Shown here: in pieces, positions 6,628 to 13,860 of the stretch
Layout of the letters: every line of letters begins with the position of its first letter
How positions within the stretch are numbered: position 1 is the stretch's first letter
Translations under genes and position numbers: made by a program
The notes under the pieces: model-generated
Database searches by the model: none
What the model saw: only the letters and a program-made list of their open reading frames with translations
What the model was told of the DNA's origin: nothing
Assembly: GCA_040902885.1 (NCBI GenBank)
Contig: JBBDWK010000072.1
Span: forward strand, 1-20,139
Length of the DNA: 20,139 nt
Direction: 5' to 3'
From: JBBDWK01 sp040902885
GTDB lineage: Bacteria > Acidobacteriota > Terriglobia > Bryobacterales > Bryobacteraceae

Positions 6628-8458
6628 TTTTGGCTCCGAACAGCCGGAACGCGTAGTGGGAATAGACCTGGGCACCACGAATAGCCTGGTTGCTCACATG
6701 GACCTGACCCATCCGCGCATCATTCCCGGCGAAGACGGCTCGCGTCTGACGCCAAGCATAGTGTCGGTGACCGCTTCCGGCGAGACCGTGGTTGGCAACC
6801 CGGCGCGCAAGCTGTTGATTGAGGCGCCGGAACGCACTGTTTACTCCGTGAAGCGCCTGATGGGAAAGGGCATTTCCGATGTCGGCGAAGAACTCAAGCT
6901 GTTTCCCTTCCGCGTAGCCGAGGGCAGCGAATCGGTCATCCGGATTCAGCTTGGAGAGCGCGCCTTCACCCCGCCCGAAGTCTCCGCGCTGATCCTGCGG
7001 CAACTGAAAAACAACGCCGAGGCCGAGATAGGCGAGCCGGTGACCAAGGCCGTGATCACCGTGCCCGCGTACTTCAACGACGCGCAACGCCAGGCAACGA
7101 AGGATGCCGGGCGCATTGCCGGTCTGGAAGTGCTGCGCCTGGTCAATGAACCCACCGCGGCGGCCTTGGCGTACGGCCTCGATAAGCGCAAGGAAGGCAT
7201 CGTCGCGGTCTACGATCTGGGCGGCGGTACATTCGACATCTCCATCCTTAAGCTGCACGAAGGCATCTTCGAGGTCCTGGCCACCCACGGCGACACGCAT
7301 CTGGGCGGCGACGACATCGACAACCGGCTGATCCGGATCGCGCTCGAGGACATTCAATCCGAGTGGGGCGAAGACATCTCGCGCCATGGCGAAGCCGTGC
7401 AAACGCTCCGCAAGGCCGTCATCGAAGCCAAAGAACGTCTCTCCTTCGCGCCCTTTACCGAGATCGTTTTCGATTTCAAGGGCAAATCCTACCGCCGCGA
7501 GATCGCGCGCGAGCTGTTCGACAAGCTCATTGAAGATATTGTGGACCGCACGTTAGGATCCTGCCGCTCCTGTATCCGCGATGCCGGCGTCACGGTCGAA
7601 CAAATCGACGAAGTGGTGCTGGTGGGCGGTTCGACGCGCATTCCGCTGGTCCGCAGCGCGGTAGAAAAGGTGTTCCGCGCCAAGCCCCACACCGAGTTGA
7701 ACCCGGACGAGGTAGTGGCTCTCGGCGCCGCCGTTCAAGCCGGCATCCTCACCGGGGCCGTGGAAGATCAACTGCTTCTCGACGTCACCCCGCTTTCGCT
7801 CGGCATCGAAACCATGGGAGGCGTGGTGTCGAAGCTGATCCACCGCAACTCCACCATCCCGGCCAGCGCGACCGAAACCTTCACGACGGCCGTGGATGGA
7901 CAGCAGAATGTGCTGATTCACGTCTTGCAGGGCGAGCGCGAGCTGGTGAAGGACTGCCGCAGCCTGGCGCGCTTCGACCTGAAGGAAATCGACCCGCTGC
8001 CGGCCGGCATGGCGCGCATCGAAGTGCGCTTCCTGATAGACGCCAACGGAATTCTGAGCGCGACCGCCCGCGACGCCCGAACTGGCCGGGAGCAGACCGT
8101 GGAGGTGAAGCCCAGCTACGGCCTGACCGACGAGCAGGTGGAAGCCATGATCTCGGAGTCGATCGAGAATGCCGAAGCCGACTTCCGCGCCCGCCAGTTG
8201 CTGGAAGCCAGGGTGGAAGCCGACACGATCCTGACGGCCACCGAGAAGGCAAAAGAAAATCCGGCCTACCTCGAATTGTCCGATGAGGAGCGCCAGCGGA
8301 TCACGGCCGCAATCAATCAGCTCCTCCTGGTCTATCACTCCGACGATCATCTGCTGATCCGGCGGCAGATCGAGAACCTCAACGCGGCCACCATGGCTCT
8401 GGCCGAAAACATGATGAACACGGCGGTCCGCGGCGCTCTCAAAGGAACTCGGATTTAA
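6608..8458 (+). CDS. hscA: Fe-S chaperone HscA (specialised Hsp70)
   Basis: A 616-residue Hsp70 paralogue, the same length as E. coli HscA. The ATPase domain shows VGIDLGTTNSLVA (17-29), VPAYFNDAQRQATKDAGRIAG, NEPTAAALAYGLD, VYDLGGGTFDIS (about 201-212) and GGSTRIPLV; the substrate-binding domain begins LLLDVTPLSLGIETMGG. Short length, lack of a DnaK-like C-terminal tail, and position right after hscB identify it as HscA, which pulls on the IscU LPPVK motif to release the cluster. ATG 6608 overlaps hscB by 20 bp and aligns with the family N-terminus. A longer upstream reading adds 39 residues of Arg/Ser-rich shadow sequence and was not accepted. Confidence 0.96.
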   Translation: MSVFQIDFGSEQPERVVGIDLGTTNSLVAHMDLTHPRIIPGEDGSRLTPSIVSVTASGETVVGNPARKLLIEAPERTVYSVKRLMGKGISDVGEELKLFPFRVAEGSESVIRIQLGERAFTPPEVSALILRQLKNNAEAEIGEPVTKAVITVPAYFNDAQRQATKDAGRIAGLEVLRLVNEPTAAALAYGLDKRKEGIVAVYDLGGGTFDISILKLHEGIFEVLATHGDTHLGGDDIDNRLIRIALEDIQSEWGEDISRHGEAVQTLRKAVIEAKERLSFAPFTEIVFDFKGKSYRREIARELFDKLIEDIVDRTLGSCRSCIRDAGVTVEQIDEVVLVGGSTRIPLVRSAVEKVFRAKPHTELNPDEVVALGAAVQAGILTGAVEDQLLLDVTPLSLGIETMGGVVSKLIHRNSTIPASATETFTTAVDGQQNVLIHVLQGERELVKDCRSLARFDLKEIDPLPAGMARIEVRFLIDANGILSATARDARTGREQTVEVKPSYGLTDEQVEAMISESIENAEADFRARQLLEARVEADTILTATEKAKENPAYLELSDEERQRITAAINQLLLVYHSDDHLLIRRQIENLNAATMALAENMMNTAVRGALKGTRI

Positions 8459-8476
8459 GGGGTCGATAATACTTTC

Positions 8477-8692
8477 ATGCCTCGCCTGACGTGGGACCAA
8501 ACAGAAGACATCGCGCTTGCGCTCTACGACCGGTATCCCGAATTGGACCCCTTGTCGGTCCGCTTCACCGACCTTCATAAGTGGATCGTCGAGCTCGAAG
8601 ACTTCGGCGACGACCCCGCCGCCTCCAATGAAGGGAAGCTCGAGGCCATTCAGATGGCCTGGTACGACGAGTGGAAGGAGAGCCGGGAGTGA
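8477..8692 (+). CDS. iscX: Fe-S assembly protein IscX
   Basis: A 71-residue acidic protein (E. coli IscX has 66). It carries the family signature: W-x-Q-T-EDIALALYDRYPELDP (6-24), RFTDLHKWIVELEDF (29-43) and the terminal LEAIQMAWYDEW. IscX binds IscS and iron and tunes desulfurase activity. It lies 18 bp after hscA, as the last isc gene. The ferredoxin gene that often sits before iscX in Proteobacteria is absent. Confidence 0.93.
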   Translation: MPRLTWDQTEDIALALYDRYPELDPLSVRFTDLHKWIVELEDFGDDPAASNEGKLEAIQMAWYDEWKESRE

Positions 8693-8695
8693 GCG

Positions 8696-8704
8696 TGCTA
8701 TAAT
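8696..8704 (+). promoter_or_regulatory. Extended -10 promoter for rpmI-rplT
   Basis: TGCTATAAT (8696-8704) is a perfect TATAAT with an extended TGn element, starting four bases after the iscX stop. No good -35 hexamer is seen 17 bp upstream, which extended -10 promoters do not need. It would start transcripts near 8711, about 37 nt before rpmI, uncoupling the ribosomal protein genes from the isc operon. Confidence 0.6.
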
Positions 8705-8747
8705 CGCTACATTACCCCGTTGGTCGATTTTCTTCGGGAACATTTCT

Positions 8748-8942
8748 ATGCCCAAGCTCAAGACACATAAGGGTGCGTCCAAGCGGTTCAAGAAGACCGG
8801 AACCGGCAAGGTGGTGCGCAACAAGGCGTTTTCGCGTCACATTTTGACGTCGAAGTCGCGCAAAAAAAAGCGCGGTTTGCACAAGGCGGAAGTGGCCGAT
8901 GCGGCCGATCAGCAGAAATTGCGCCGAATGATTCCCTACTAG
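8748..8942 (+). CDS. rpmI: Large ribosomal subunit protein bL35
   Basis: A 64-residue, very basic protein with the L35 pattern: MPKLKTHKGASKRFKKTGTG at the start, then RHILTSKSRKKKR and the closing LRRMIPY. It is a structural protein of the 50S subunit. ATG 8748 gives exactly the family length. Its usual partner rplT follows 74 bp later. The usual upstream neighbour infC is missing; the isc operon stands in its place. Confidence 0.97.
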   Translation: MPKLKTHKGASKRFKKTGTGKVVRNKAFSRHILTSKSRKKKRGLHKAEVADAADQQKLRRMIPY

Positions 8943-8953
8943 CGGGGAGCGCT

Positions 8954-8988
8954 TGCGGCCGGAGCGCGAGGCACGTGCCCGCGCCGCA
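8954..8988 (+). promoter_or_regulatory. Strong stem-loop between rpmI and rplT
   Basis: TGCG (8954-8957) pairs with CGCA (8985-8988), and inside it GCGCG-A-GGCAC (8964-8974) pairs with GTGCC-CGCGC (8975-8984) with one bulged A; GGCACGTGCC is a perfect palindrome. No T-run follows, so it is not a terminator. L20 represses its own operon through RNA structure in several bacteria; a similar role here is an inference. Confidence 0.45.
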
Positions 8989-9005
8989 GCCATAACACTC
9001 ATTTC

Positions 9006-9012
9006 AAGGAGG
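9006..9012 (+). promoter_or_regulatory. Shine-Dalgarno sequence that fixes the rplT start
   Basis: AAGGAGG lies 4 nt before GTG 9017, the strongest ribosome-binding site seen in the window. It supports the GTG start of rplT. Confidence 0.85.
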
Positions 9013-9016
9013 AAAC

Positions 9017-9379
9017 GTGCCCAGAGTCAAAAGAGGAACCCACCGCCGGGCCTCGCGCCGTAAAACGCTCCATCAGGCATCCGGCTATTTCCTAACCAAA
9101 GGAAAACTGTACCGCGCGGCCCAGGAGGCCGTTGAGCGCGGCCTGAAATTCGCCTACGTTGGGCGCAAGCAGAAGAAGCGCGACTACCGGTCCCTGTGGA
9201 TCGTGCGTATCGGCGCCGCCGCCCGTGAGGTCGGGCTGACCTACAGCAAGTTCATGCACGGCCTGAAAACGGCCGGTCTGGAGATCGATCGAAAAATGCT
9301 CGCCGACGTGGCGATGAACGACGCCGCCGGATTTCGCCTGCTCGCGGATCGCGCGAAAGCGGCTTTGGAGAAAGCATAA
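9017..9379 (+). CDS. rplT: Large ribosomal subunit protein bL20
   Basis: A 120-residue basic protein of standard length. It shows the L20 pattern: MPRVKRGTHRRASRRKTLHQASGY, RDYRSLWIVRIGAAAREVGLTYSKFMHGLK and LADVAMNDAAGFRLL. It binds 23S rRNA early in 50S assembly and often represses its own mRNA. The start is a GTG with an ideal Shine-Dalgarno. The cell-division pair follows 3 bp after the stop. Confidence 0.97.
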   Translation: MPRVKRGTHRRASRRKTLHQASGYFLTKGKLYRAAQEAVERGLKFAYVGRKQKKRDYRSLWIVRIGAAAREVGLTYSKFMHGLKTAGLEIDRKMLADVAMNDAAGFRLLADRAKAALEKA

Positions 9380-9382
9380 CCC

Positions 9383-9643
9383 ATGGTTCCCGAACGCAAG
9401 TTGGATCTGCTGGATAACGATTCGGATTCGCTCAGTTCCCTCGAGGACCAGATTGTAAAGACGGTCCAATTGGTGGCGCGTCTGCGCCAGGAGAAGGAGG
9501 CGGCTCTCAAGGATGCCGCAGCCGCCCGTTCGGAAGCGGCGCGTATGAGCGAAGAACTCGAAGGCATACGAACCGAGCGCAAACAGGTTCGCAAGCGCAT
9601 CGAGAAGCTGCTTGGCCAGATCGATCAATTGAGCGCCGGCTAA
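9383..9643 (+). CDS. Small coiled-coil protein, ZapB-like position next to zapA
   Basis: An 86-residue acidic/basic protein that is almost entirely a predicted coiled coil: from about residue 18 to 82 heptad-like Leu/Ile/Val spacing runs through EDQIVKTVQLVARLRQEKEA and IRTERKQVRKRIEKLLGQID. It starts 3 bp after rplT and ends 3 bp before zapA. Small coiled-coil proteins coded just before zapA are common and are thought to act with it at the division ring, in the manner of ZapB. Sequence alone does not prove ZapB orthology, so no symbol is given. Confidence 0.75.
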   Translation: MVPERKLDLLDNDSDSLSSLEDQIVKTVQLVARLRQEKEAALKDAAAARSEAARMSEELEGIRTERKQVRKRIEKLLGQIDQLSAG

Positions 9644-9646
9644 GCC

Positions 9647-9961
9647 ATGGACCCCGGCGCGCCTGAGAAGAGACAGGTCCGGGTCACGATCCTTAGTCAG
9701 AACTATACCTTCCTCGCCCAGGGCGATCCCAGGGAAGCGGAGGAGCTTGCCGAGAGCGTGGACCAGTTGCTGGTCGCCATCTCGCGCAAGGCTCCCAATG
9801 CGGACACCACGCGGTTGGCGGTCCTCGGGTGCCTGCACCTGGCAGACCGGCTGCGGGCCCTGGAACGCGATTTGTCCGTGCTGAAGGACCGCGTGGGCCG
9901 GACCAGCGGCCATCTCACCGAACTCCTCGAACAGATCACCGAATCGAACGAGGTAAAGTGA
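9647..9961 (+). CDS. zapA: Cell division protein ZapA
   Basis: A 104-residue protein with the ZapA layout: an N-terminal strand VRVTILSQNYTFLAQGDP (11-28), a helix AEELAESVDQLLVAI, the conserved DTTRLAVLGCLHLADRL (53-69) and a C-terminal coiled coil. ZapA crosslinks FtsZ filaments and stabilises the Z ring in the cytoplasm. It follows the coiled-coil gene by 3 bp and precedes the cytochrome gene by 4 bp, so the three are probably on one transcript. Confidence 0.9.
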   Translation: MDPGAPEKRQVRVTILSQNYTFLAQGDPREAEELAESVDQLLVAISRKAPNADTTRLAVLGCLHLADRLRALERDLSVLKDRVGRTSGHLTELLEQITESNEVK

Positions 9962-9965
9962 GGCG

Positions 9966-11567
9966 ATGCTGCGTGCGCTGCTCTTGGCGATTCCGCTAGC
10001 CGCGGTTGGCAGCGAGGTCGGGAGCAAGAACTGTGCGCCATGCCATGCGCAGATTGCCCGCGCCTATCTCGCGACGCCGATGGCTCAATCGAGCGGAGTC
10101 GCCGGCGCCGGCGCCTTCCGCGAAAGCTTCGAGCACGCGAATTTCACAAGCCCCGGCGGTTCCGTTCGGTACCGCGTTTCCAGGGATCCAAGAGGATTCT
10201 CTTTCAACTTCGATCAAGGCGGCCTGGAAGGCAATCGCCGCCTCGACTACTACATCGGCTCCGGCAGTGTGGGACGAAGTTACCTCTCCCTGATTGGCAA
10301 CTTCCTGTTTCAGGCGCCCGTGTCGTATTACTCCTCGGTGGCGCGATGGGACGTTTCACCGGGATACGAGAAATCGGAAGATATCAACCTGATTCGCGGC
10401 GTCGAGACCAGTTGTCTGAAGTGTCATGCGAGCCGGGTTCAAAGCGTTGAAGGGACCGTGAACGGCTACGCGAGCCCGCCCTTCCTCGAAGGCGGTGTCA
10501 GTTGCGAACGCTGTCACGGACCGGGAGAAACCCACCTCGCCCGCATGAAATCTGGCAGCAAAGCGGGCGGTACGGCTATCGTAAATCCCGCGAAACTCGA
10601 TCCGGTCCGGCGCGACAGCGTATGCGCGCAGTGCCATCTTTCAGGCGAGGTGGAGATTGCAAAGGCCGGTGCGGGAGCATTTCGCGCGGGCGACGTGCTG
10701 TCGGACTATGTATCCGTATTCGTCCGAAGCGGAGCGGATCGCGCCATGCCGGTCATCAGCCACTACCAGCGCATGACGCAGAGCGCATGCTGGAAGGCGG
10801 CGGAAGGCAAGCTCTGGTGCGGGACGTGTCATGACCCGCATACGCTGCCGCCCGCAGACAAAAAGACGGCTTATTTCCGGGACCGCTGTTTCCAATGCCA
10901 CACCGATGCCTCATGCAAGGCGCCCGCCGCGTCGCGGGCCGGCGCGAGCAACGGCTGCATCGCCTGCCATATGCCCCGCTCCGAAGTCACGACAGTTCAG
11001 CATGCGGTGTTCACCGACCATTCCATTCCGCGTGTCCCGCGCGCCGCTCCGGGCGGCGGCATTCCGTCGAACTTCGATTTGACCGCTTTTGGAGGCGCGC
11101 CCGCGGAGGATCGCGAGCTTGGGCTGGCCTATGCGAGTGTAGCGCTGCGGGATAACAACCGGGTTTGGGGTATGCGCGCTTTTGAACTGCTGCGCAAGGA
11201 GTACTCGCGGCATCCGGAGGACCTGAAGGTCGGCGGGCAGCTTGCGCAGATGTACGACCGTATGGGCGACGAACGGAAGGCCTGCGATATCTACGCGCTC
11301 ATCGTGGCGGCCGATCCGGCTTCCGTCGTTCCCGCCGTCAATCTGGGGACCTGCCTGGCGAAACAGGGCCGCATTCAGGAAAGCATCCGGTTGTGGAAAG
11401 GGGCGCTCCAGCGCAATCCGGCTCTCGAATCGGCGCGCCTCAATCTCGCTGTGGCGCTATATCGCGAGGGCGATCTGCCAGGCGCAAGGGCCACCCTGAA
11501 CGAGGCGCTGGTGTTCAATCCCGCGTCGCGGCGCATTCGCGAGTTGCTGCAGGAGATGAGCCGGTAG
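9966..11567 (+). CDS. Seven-heme cytochrome c with C-terminal TPR repeats
   Basis: A 533-residue exported protein: a short signal sequence (MLRALLLAIPLAAVGS), then seven CXXCH heme c sites with first cysteines at 23, 150, 180, 220, 285, 308 and 331, and a TPR region at about 383-530 (GGQLAQMYDRMGDERKACDIY, VNLGTCLAKQGRIQESIRLW, LNLAVALYREGDLPGARATL). The heme part resembles the cytochrome c554/octaheme-like multiheme families and should carry electrons in the periplasm; the TPRs probably dock partners. No redox partner gene is next to it, so its pathway is unknown. It lies 4 bp after zapA, and its stop is 10 bp from the convergent symporter stop. Confidence 0.9.
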   Translation: MLRALLLAIPLAAVGSEVGSKNCAPCHAQIARAYLATPMAQSSGVAGAGAFRESFEHANFTSPGGSVRYRVSRDPRGFSFNFDQGGLEGNRRLDYYIGSGSVGRSYLSLIGNFLFQAPVSYYSSVARWDVSPGYEKSEDINLIRGVETSCLKCHASRVQSVEGTVNGYASPPFLEGGVSCERCHGPGETHLARMKSGSKAGGTAIVNPAKLDPVRRDSVCAQCHLSGEVEIAKAGAGAFRAGDVLSDYVSVFVRSGADRAMPVISHYQRMTQSACWKAAEGKLWCGTCHDPHTLPPADKKTAYFRDRCFQCHTDASCKAPAASRAGASNGCIACHMPRSEVTTVQHAVFTDHSIPRVPRAAPGGGIPSNFDLTAFGGAPAEDRELGLAYASVALRDNNRVWGMRAFELLRKEYSRHPEDLKVGGQLAQMYDRMGDERKACDIYALIVAADPASVVPAVNLGTCLAKQGRIQESIRLWKGALQRNPALESARLNLAVALYREGDLPGARATLNEALVFNPASRRIRELLQEMSR

Positions 11568-11577
11568 ATTTCACGAA

Positions 11578-13146
11578 CTATCGGAAGTGATACCAGAGAC
11601 CCGTCAGAGTCCCCGCAATCAACACGGTCATCGCAACCTGGCGGATCGGCAGAACGCTCTTCTGGCTCCAGTCGACCGTCAGTTCTTCAATCCGCTTCAC
11701 GTCCGGCCGTGTGCCCATCTTACTCAACGCCACCATCAGCGCCACGCAAACCACGAACACCACCACGCTAAAGTTCAGAAAGCTGAACGCCACTACCGCA
11801 TTGAGCGGGCCGAGATCCCAGCCCAGGGCGTTGCGTAGAATATCCAGCAGGAAGCGCGAGGCGCCGGCCAATCCACCGACCACCAGCGTGGTGAAGGCCG
11901 CGCGCGACGTCGCGCCCCGCCACAGGATTCCCGTAAGGAAGGTAGCCGTGATCGGCGCACCCACGTAGGCCTGAACGCTTTGCAGGTACTGATAGATTTC
12001 GGTGTTCAGATACCGGATGAACGGAATCCACGCGATGCTCAAGCCGACAATCATGGCGGTTGTCACACGGCCCACCAGCACCAAACGGCGCTCATCGGCC
12101 TCCGGACGCAGCTTGCGGTACACGTCGATGGTGATGAGCGTGGAGCAGGAGTTGAACACGCTGCTCAACGAGGACATCAGCGCCGCAAGCAGGGCCGCCA
12201 CCATCAACCCGGTGATCCCGGGCGGCAACAGGCGGGTGACCATCAGAGGATACGCATTATCGCCCGTCACTTCATTCGGCCAGAGCGAGCGCGCTATCAG
12301 CCCGGGCAGCACCAGAATGAAGACCGGAAGAATCTTGAGCGAAGCGCAGAAGAATGTTCCCAGCCGCGCCTGCTGCACGTTGCGCGCGCTGAGCGTCTTC
12401 TGCACGATCACCTGATCCGTACACCAGTACCAGATGCCGAGGATGAGGGTTCCCACTATAGTGCCGAGCCAGGGATACACGGGGTCGTCGATGGGCTTGA
12501 CCATATGGAAAAAGTCCGGCGGGAGGCTGGCGCGCAGACCTTCGAAGCCGCCCGCCTTATCGAGACCCAGCACGGTCAGCAGTACGGCGCCGCCAATCAG
12601 AACGAAGGCCTGAAAGAGATCCGTATAGATGACAGCGGCAAGCCCGCCCGCGATCGTGTAGATTCCCGTGGCGAGCACCAGCAGAATGGCCGTGGTCATG
12701 TAATCCCAGCCAAAAACCTCCCGGATGAGGATGCCGCCAGCGAAGAGCGCCACCGAAATCTTGGTGAAGACGTACGCGAAGAGGGAGACCACGGTCAGAT
12801 ACCAGCGGCACTCCGAGTTGAAGCGGCGCTCCAGGAACTCGGGCATCGTGAAGACCTTGCTGCGCAGGTAGTGCGGGACAAACACCCAGCCCAGAAGCAG
12901 CAGGCAGAAGCCCGCCGACCATTCATAGCAGCCCACCGCCAAACCCGTAGACGCGCCCGAGCCGGCCAGGCCAATGAAGTGCTCGCTCGATATGTTGGTG
13001 GCAAACAGCGACGCGCCCACCGCGAACCACCCTACGTTCTGGCCGGCCAGGAAGTATTCGCTGGCCGTGCGCTCCCGCCGCGAGTGGTAGAAACCGATGG
13101 CGAAGACTACGGCGAAATAGACCGCAATGATGACCGTATCAAGCAT
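11578..13146 (-). CDS. Sodium/solute symporter, SSS family (SGLT-like)
   Basis: A 522-residue integral membrane protein with about 13-14 hydrophobic segments, of normal size for the solute:sodium symporter family. It begins MLDTVIIAVYFAVVFAIGFYHS and shows SSS landmarks: EYFLAGQNVGWFAVGASLFATNIS, the helix with GSG after SSEHFIGLA, YWCTDQVIVQKTLSARN (matching the sugar-site helix of SGLTs), and the Na2-type SSLSSVFNSCSTL. It should import a sugar or related solute with Na+ across the inner membrane; the substrate is not determined. It is divergent from the methyltransferase gene, with only 27 bp between the two starts. Confidence 0.93.
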   Translation of the reverse strand: MLDTVIIAVYFAVVFAIGFYHSRRERTASEYFLAGQNVGWFAVGASLFATNISSEHFIGLAGSGASTGLAVGCYEWSAGFCLLLLGWVFVPHYLRSKVFTMPEFLERRFNSECRWYLTVVSLFAYVFTKISVALFAGGILIREVFGWDYMTTAILLVLATGIYTIAGGLAAVIYTDLFQAFVLIGGAVLLTVLGLDKAGGFEGLRASLPPDFFHMVKPIDDPVYPWLGTIVGTLILGIWYWCTDQVIVQKTLSARNVQQARLGTFFCASLKILPVFILVLPGLIARSLWPNEVTGDNAYPLMVTRLLPPGITGLMVAALLAALMSSLSSVFNSCSTLITIDVYRKLRPEADERRLVLVGRVTTAMIVGLSIAWIPFIRYLNTEIYQYLQSVQAYVGAPITATFLTGILWRGATSRAAFTTLVVGGLAGASRFLLDILRNALGWDLGPLNAVVAFSFLNFSVVVFVVCVALMVALSKMGTRPDVKRIEELTVDWSQKSVLPIRQVAMTVLIAGTLTGLWYHFR

Positions 13147-13173
13147 AAGAACGTATCAAGTTATCATGAACCG

Positions 13174-13860
13174 ATGGCTGACGGTGCGTCTCCGTACCAA
13201 TTCAAGTCCGGCGCCTATAGCAGCCACACGCTGCTGCTGCGGTCTTTGCCGGAGAAGGGTGAGGGACGCCCGGTGCTGGACATTGGTTGCGCGGACGGAT
13301 ATCTGGGCGCTATCCTAGCGCGGCGAGGTTACCAGGTGATTGGGATTGAAGCACCGGGGCGGGCCGGAGCACGGAACGGCATGCGAATCGTGGAGGCCGA
13401 TCTCGAAAGCGGTCTTCCGCCGCTGCCGCTGGAGCGCTTCGCCTACGTGATCTGCGCCGATGTGCTGGAGCATCTGCGCAGCCCGGCGAGCCTGCTGCGG
13501 CAAATCCGGGAGCGGCTCGAACCGGGGGGAAGGCTGGTGGCATCGCTGCCGAACAGCGGTCACGCTTACTTCCGGTGGACCGTACTGCGCGGCGAATTCC
13601 CGGCGCTGGACCGCGGCCTGTTCGACCGCACACATCTTCACTTCTACACCTGGCGCGGCTGGAACGATCTGCTCACGAGCGCGGGCTTCGCAATCGAACG
13701 GGCGGTCCCGACGGGCGTGCCGGTTGGGCTTGCCGTGCCGCGCTGGGAATCGACGGCGCTGGTGCGCGCGCTGGAACGGCTGTCGTTCGAATCGGCGCGG
13801 GCCTGGAAGACGATGTTCGCCTATCAGTTTGTTGTGGTGGCGCGGGCGGAATCCGCATGA
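13174..13860 (+). CDS. SAM-dependent class I methyltransferase
   Basis: A 228-residue cytoplasmic protein. Motif I VLDIGCADG (34-42) binds SAM; IEAP (58-61) is the acidic strand-2 end; YVICADVLEHL (91-101) and LEPGGRLVASLPN (115-127) complete the Methyltransf_11/UbiG-like fold. The FDRTHLHFYT segment is typical of methyltransferases found in surface polysaccharide or lipid-sugar clusters. ATG 13174 fits the domain start; the open frame extends far upstream but there it is only antisense to the symporter. Its TGA overlaps the ATG of the glycosyltransferase (ATGA), so the two are coupled and probably act in one glycan or lipid pathway. Confidence 0.9.
   Translation: MADGASPYQFKSGAYSSHTLLLRSLPEKGEGRPVLDIGCADGYLGAILARRGYQVIGIEAPGRAGARNGMRIVEADLESGLPPLPLERFAYVICADVLEHLRSPASLLRQIRERLEPGGRLVASLPNSGHAYFRWTVLRGEFPALDRGLFDRTHLHFYTWRGWNDLLTSAGFAIERAVPTGVPVGLAVPRWESTALVRALERLSFESARAWKTMFAYQFVVVARAESA

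Noticed and set aside
7553..8824. A 423-codon minus-strand open frame over hscA, iscX and rpmI
   Set aside because: It shadows well-identified genes and has no recognisable family pattern.
11980..13173. 398-codon upstream extension of the methyltransferase
   Set aside because: It is antisense to the symporter, rich in Arg/Gln/His and without motifs; the methyltransferase domain starts naturally at ATG 13174.
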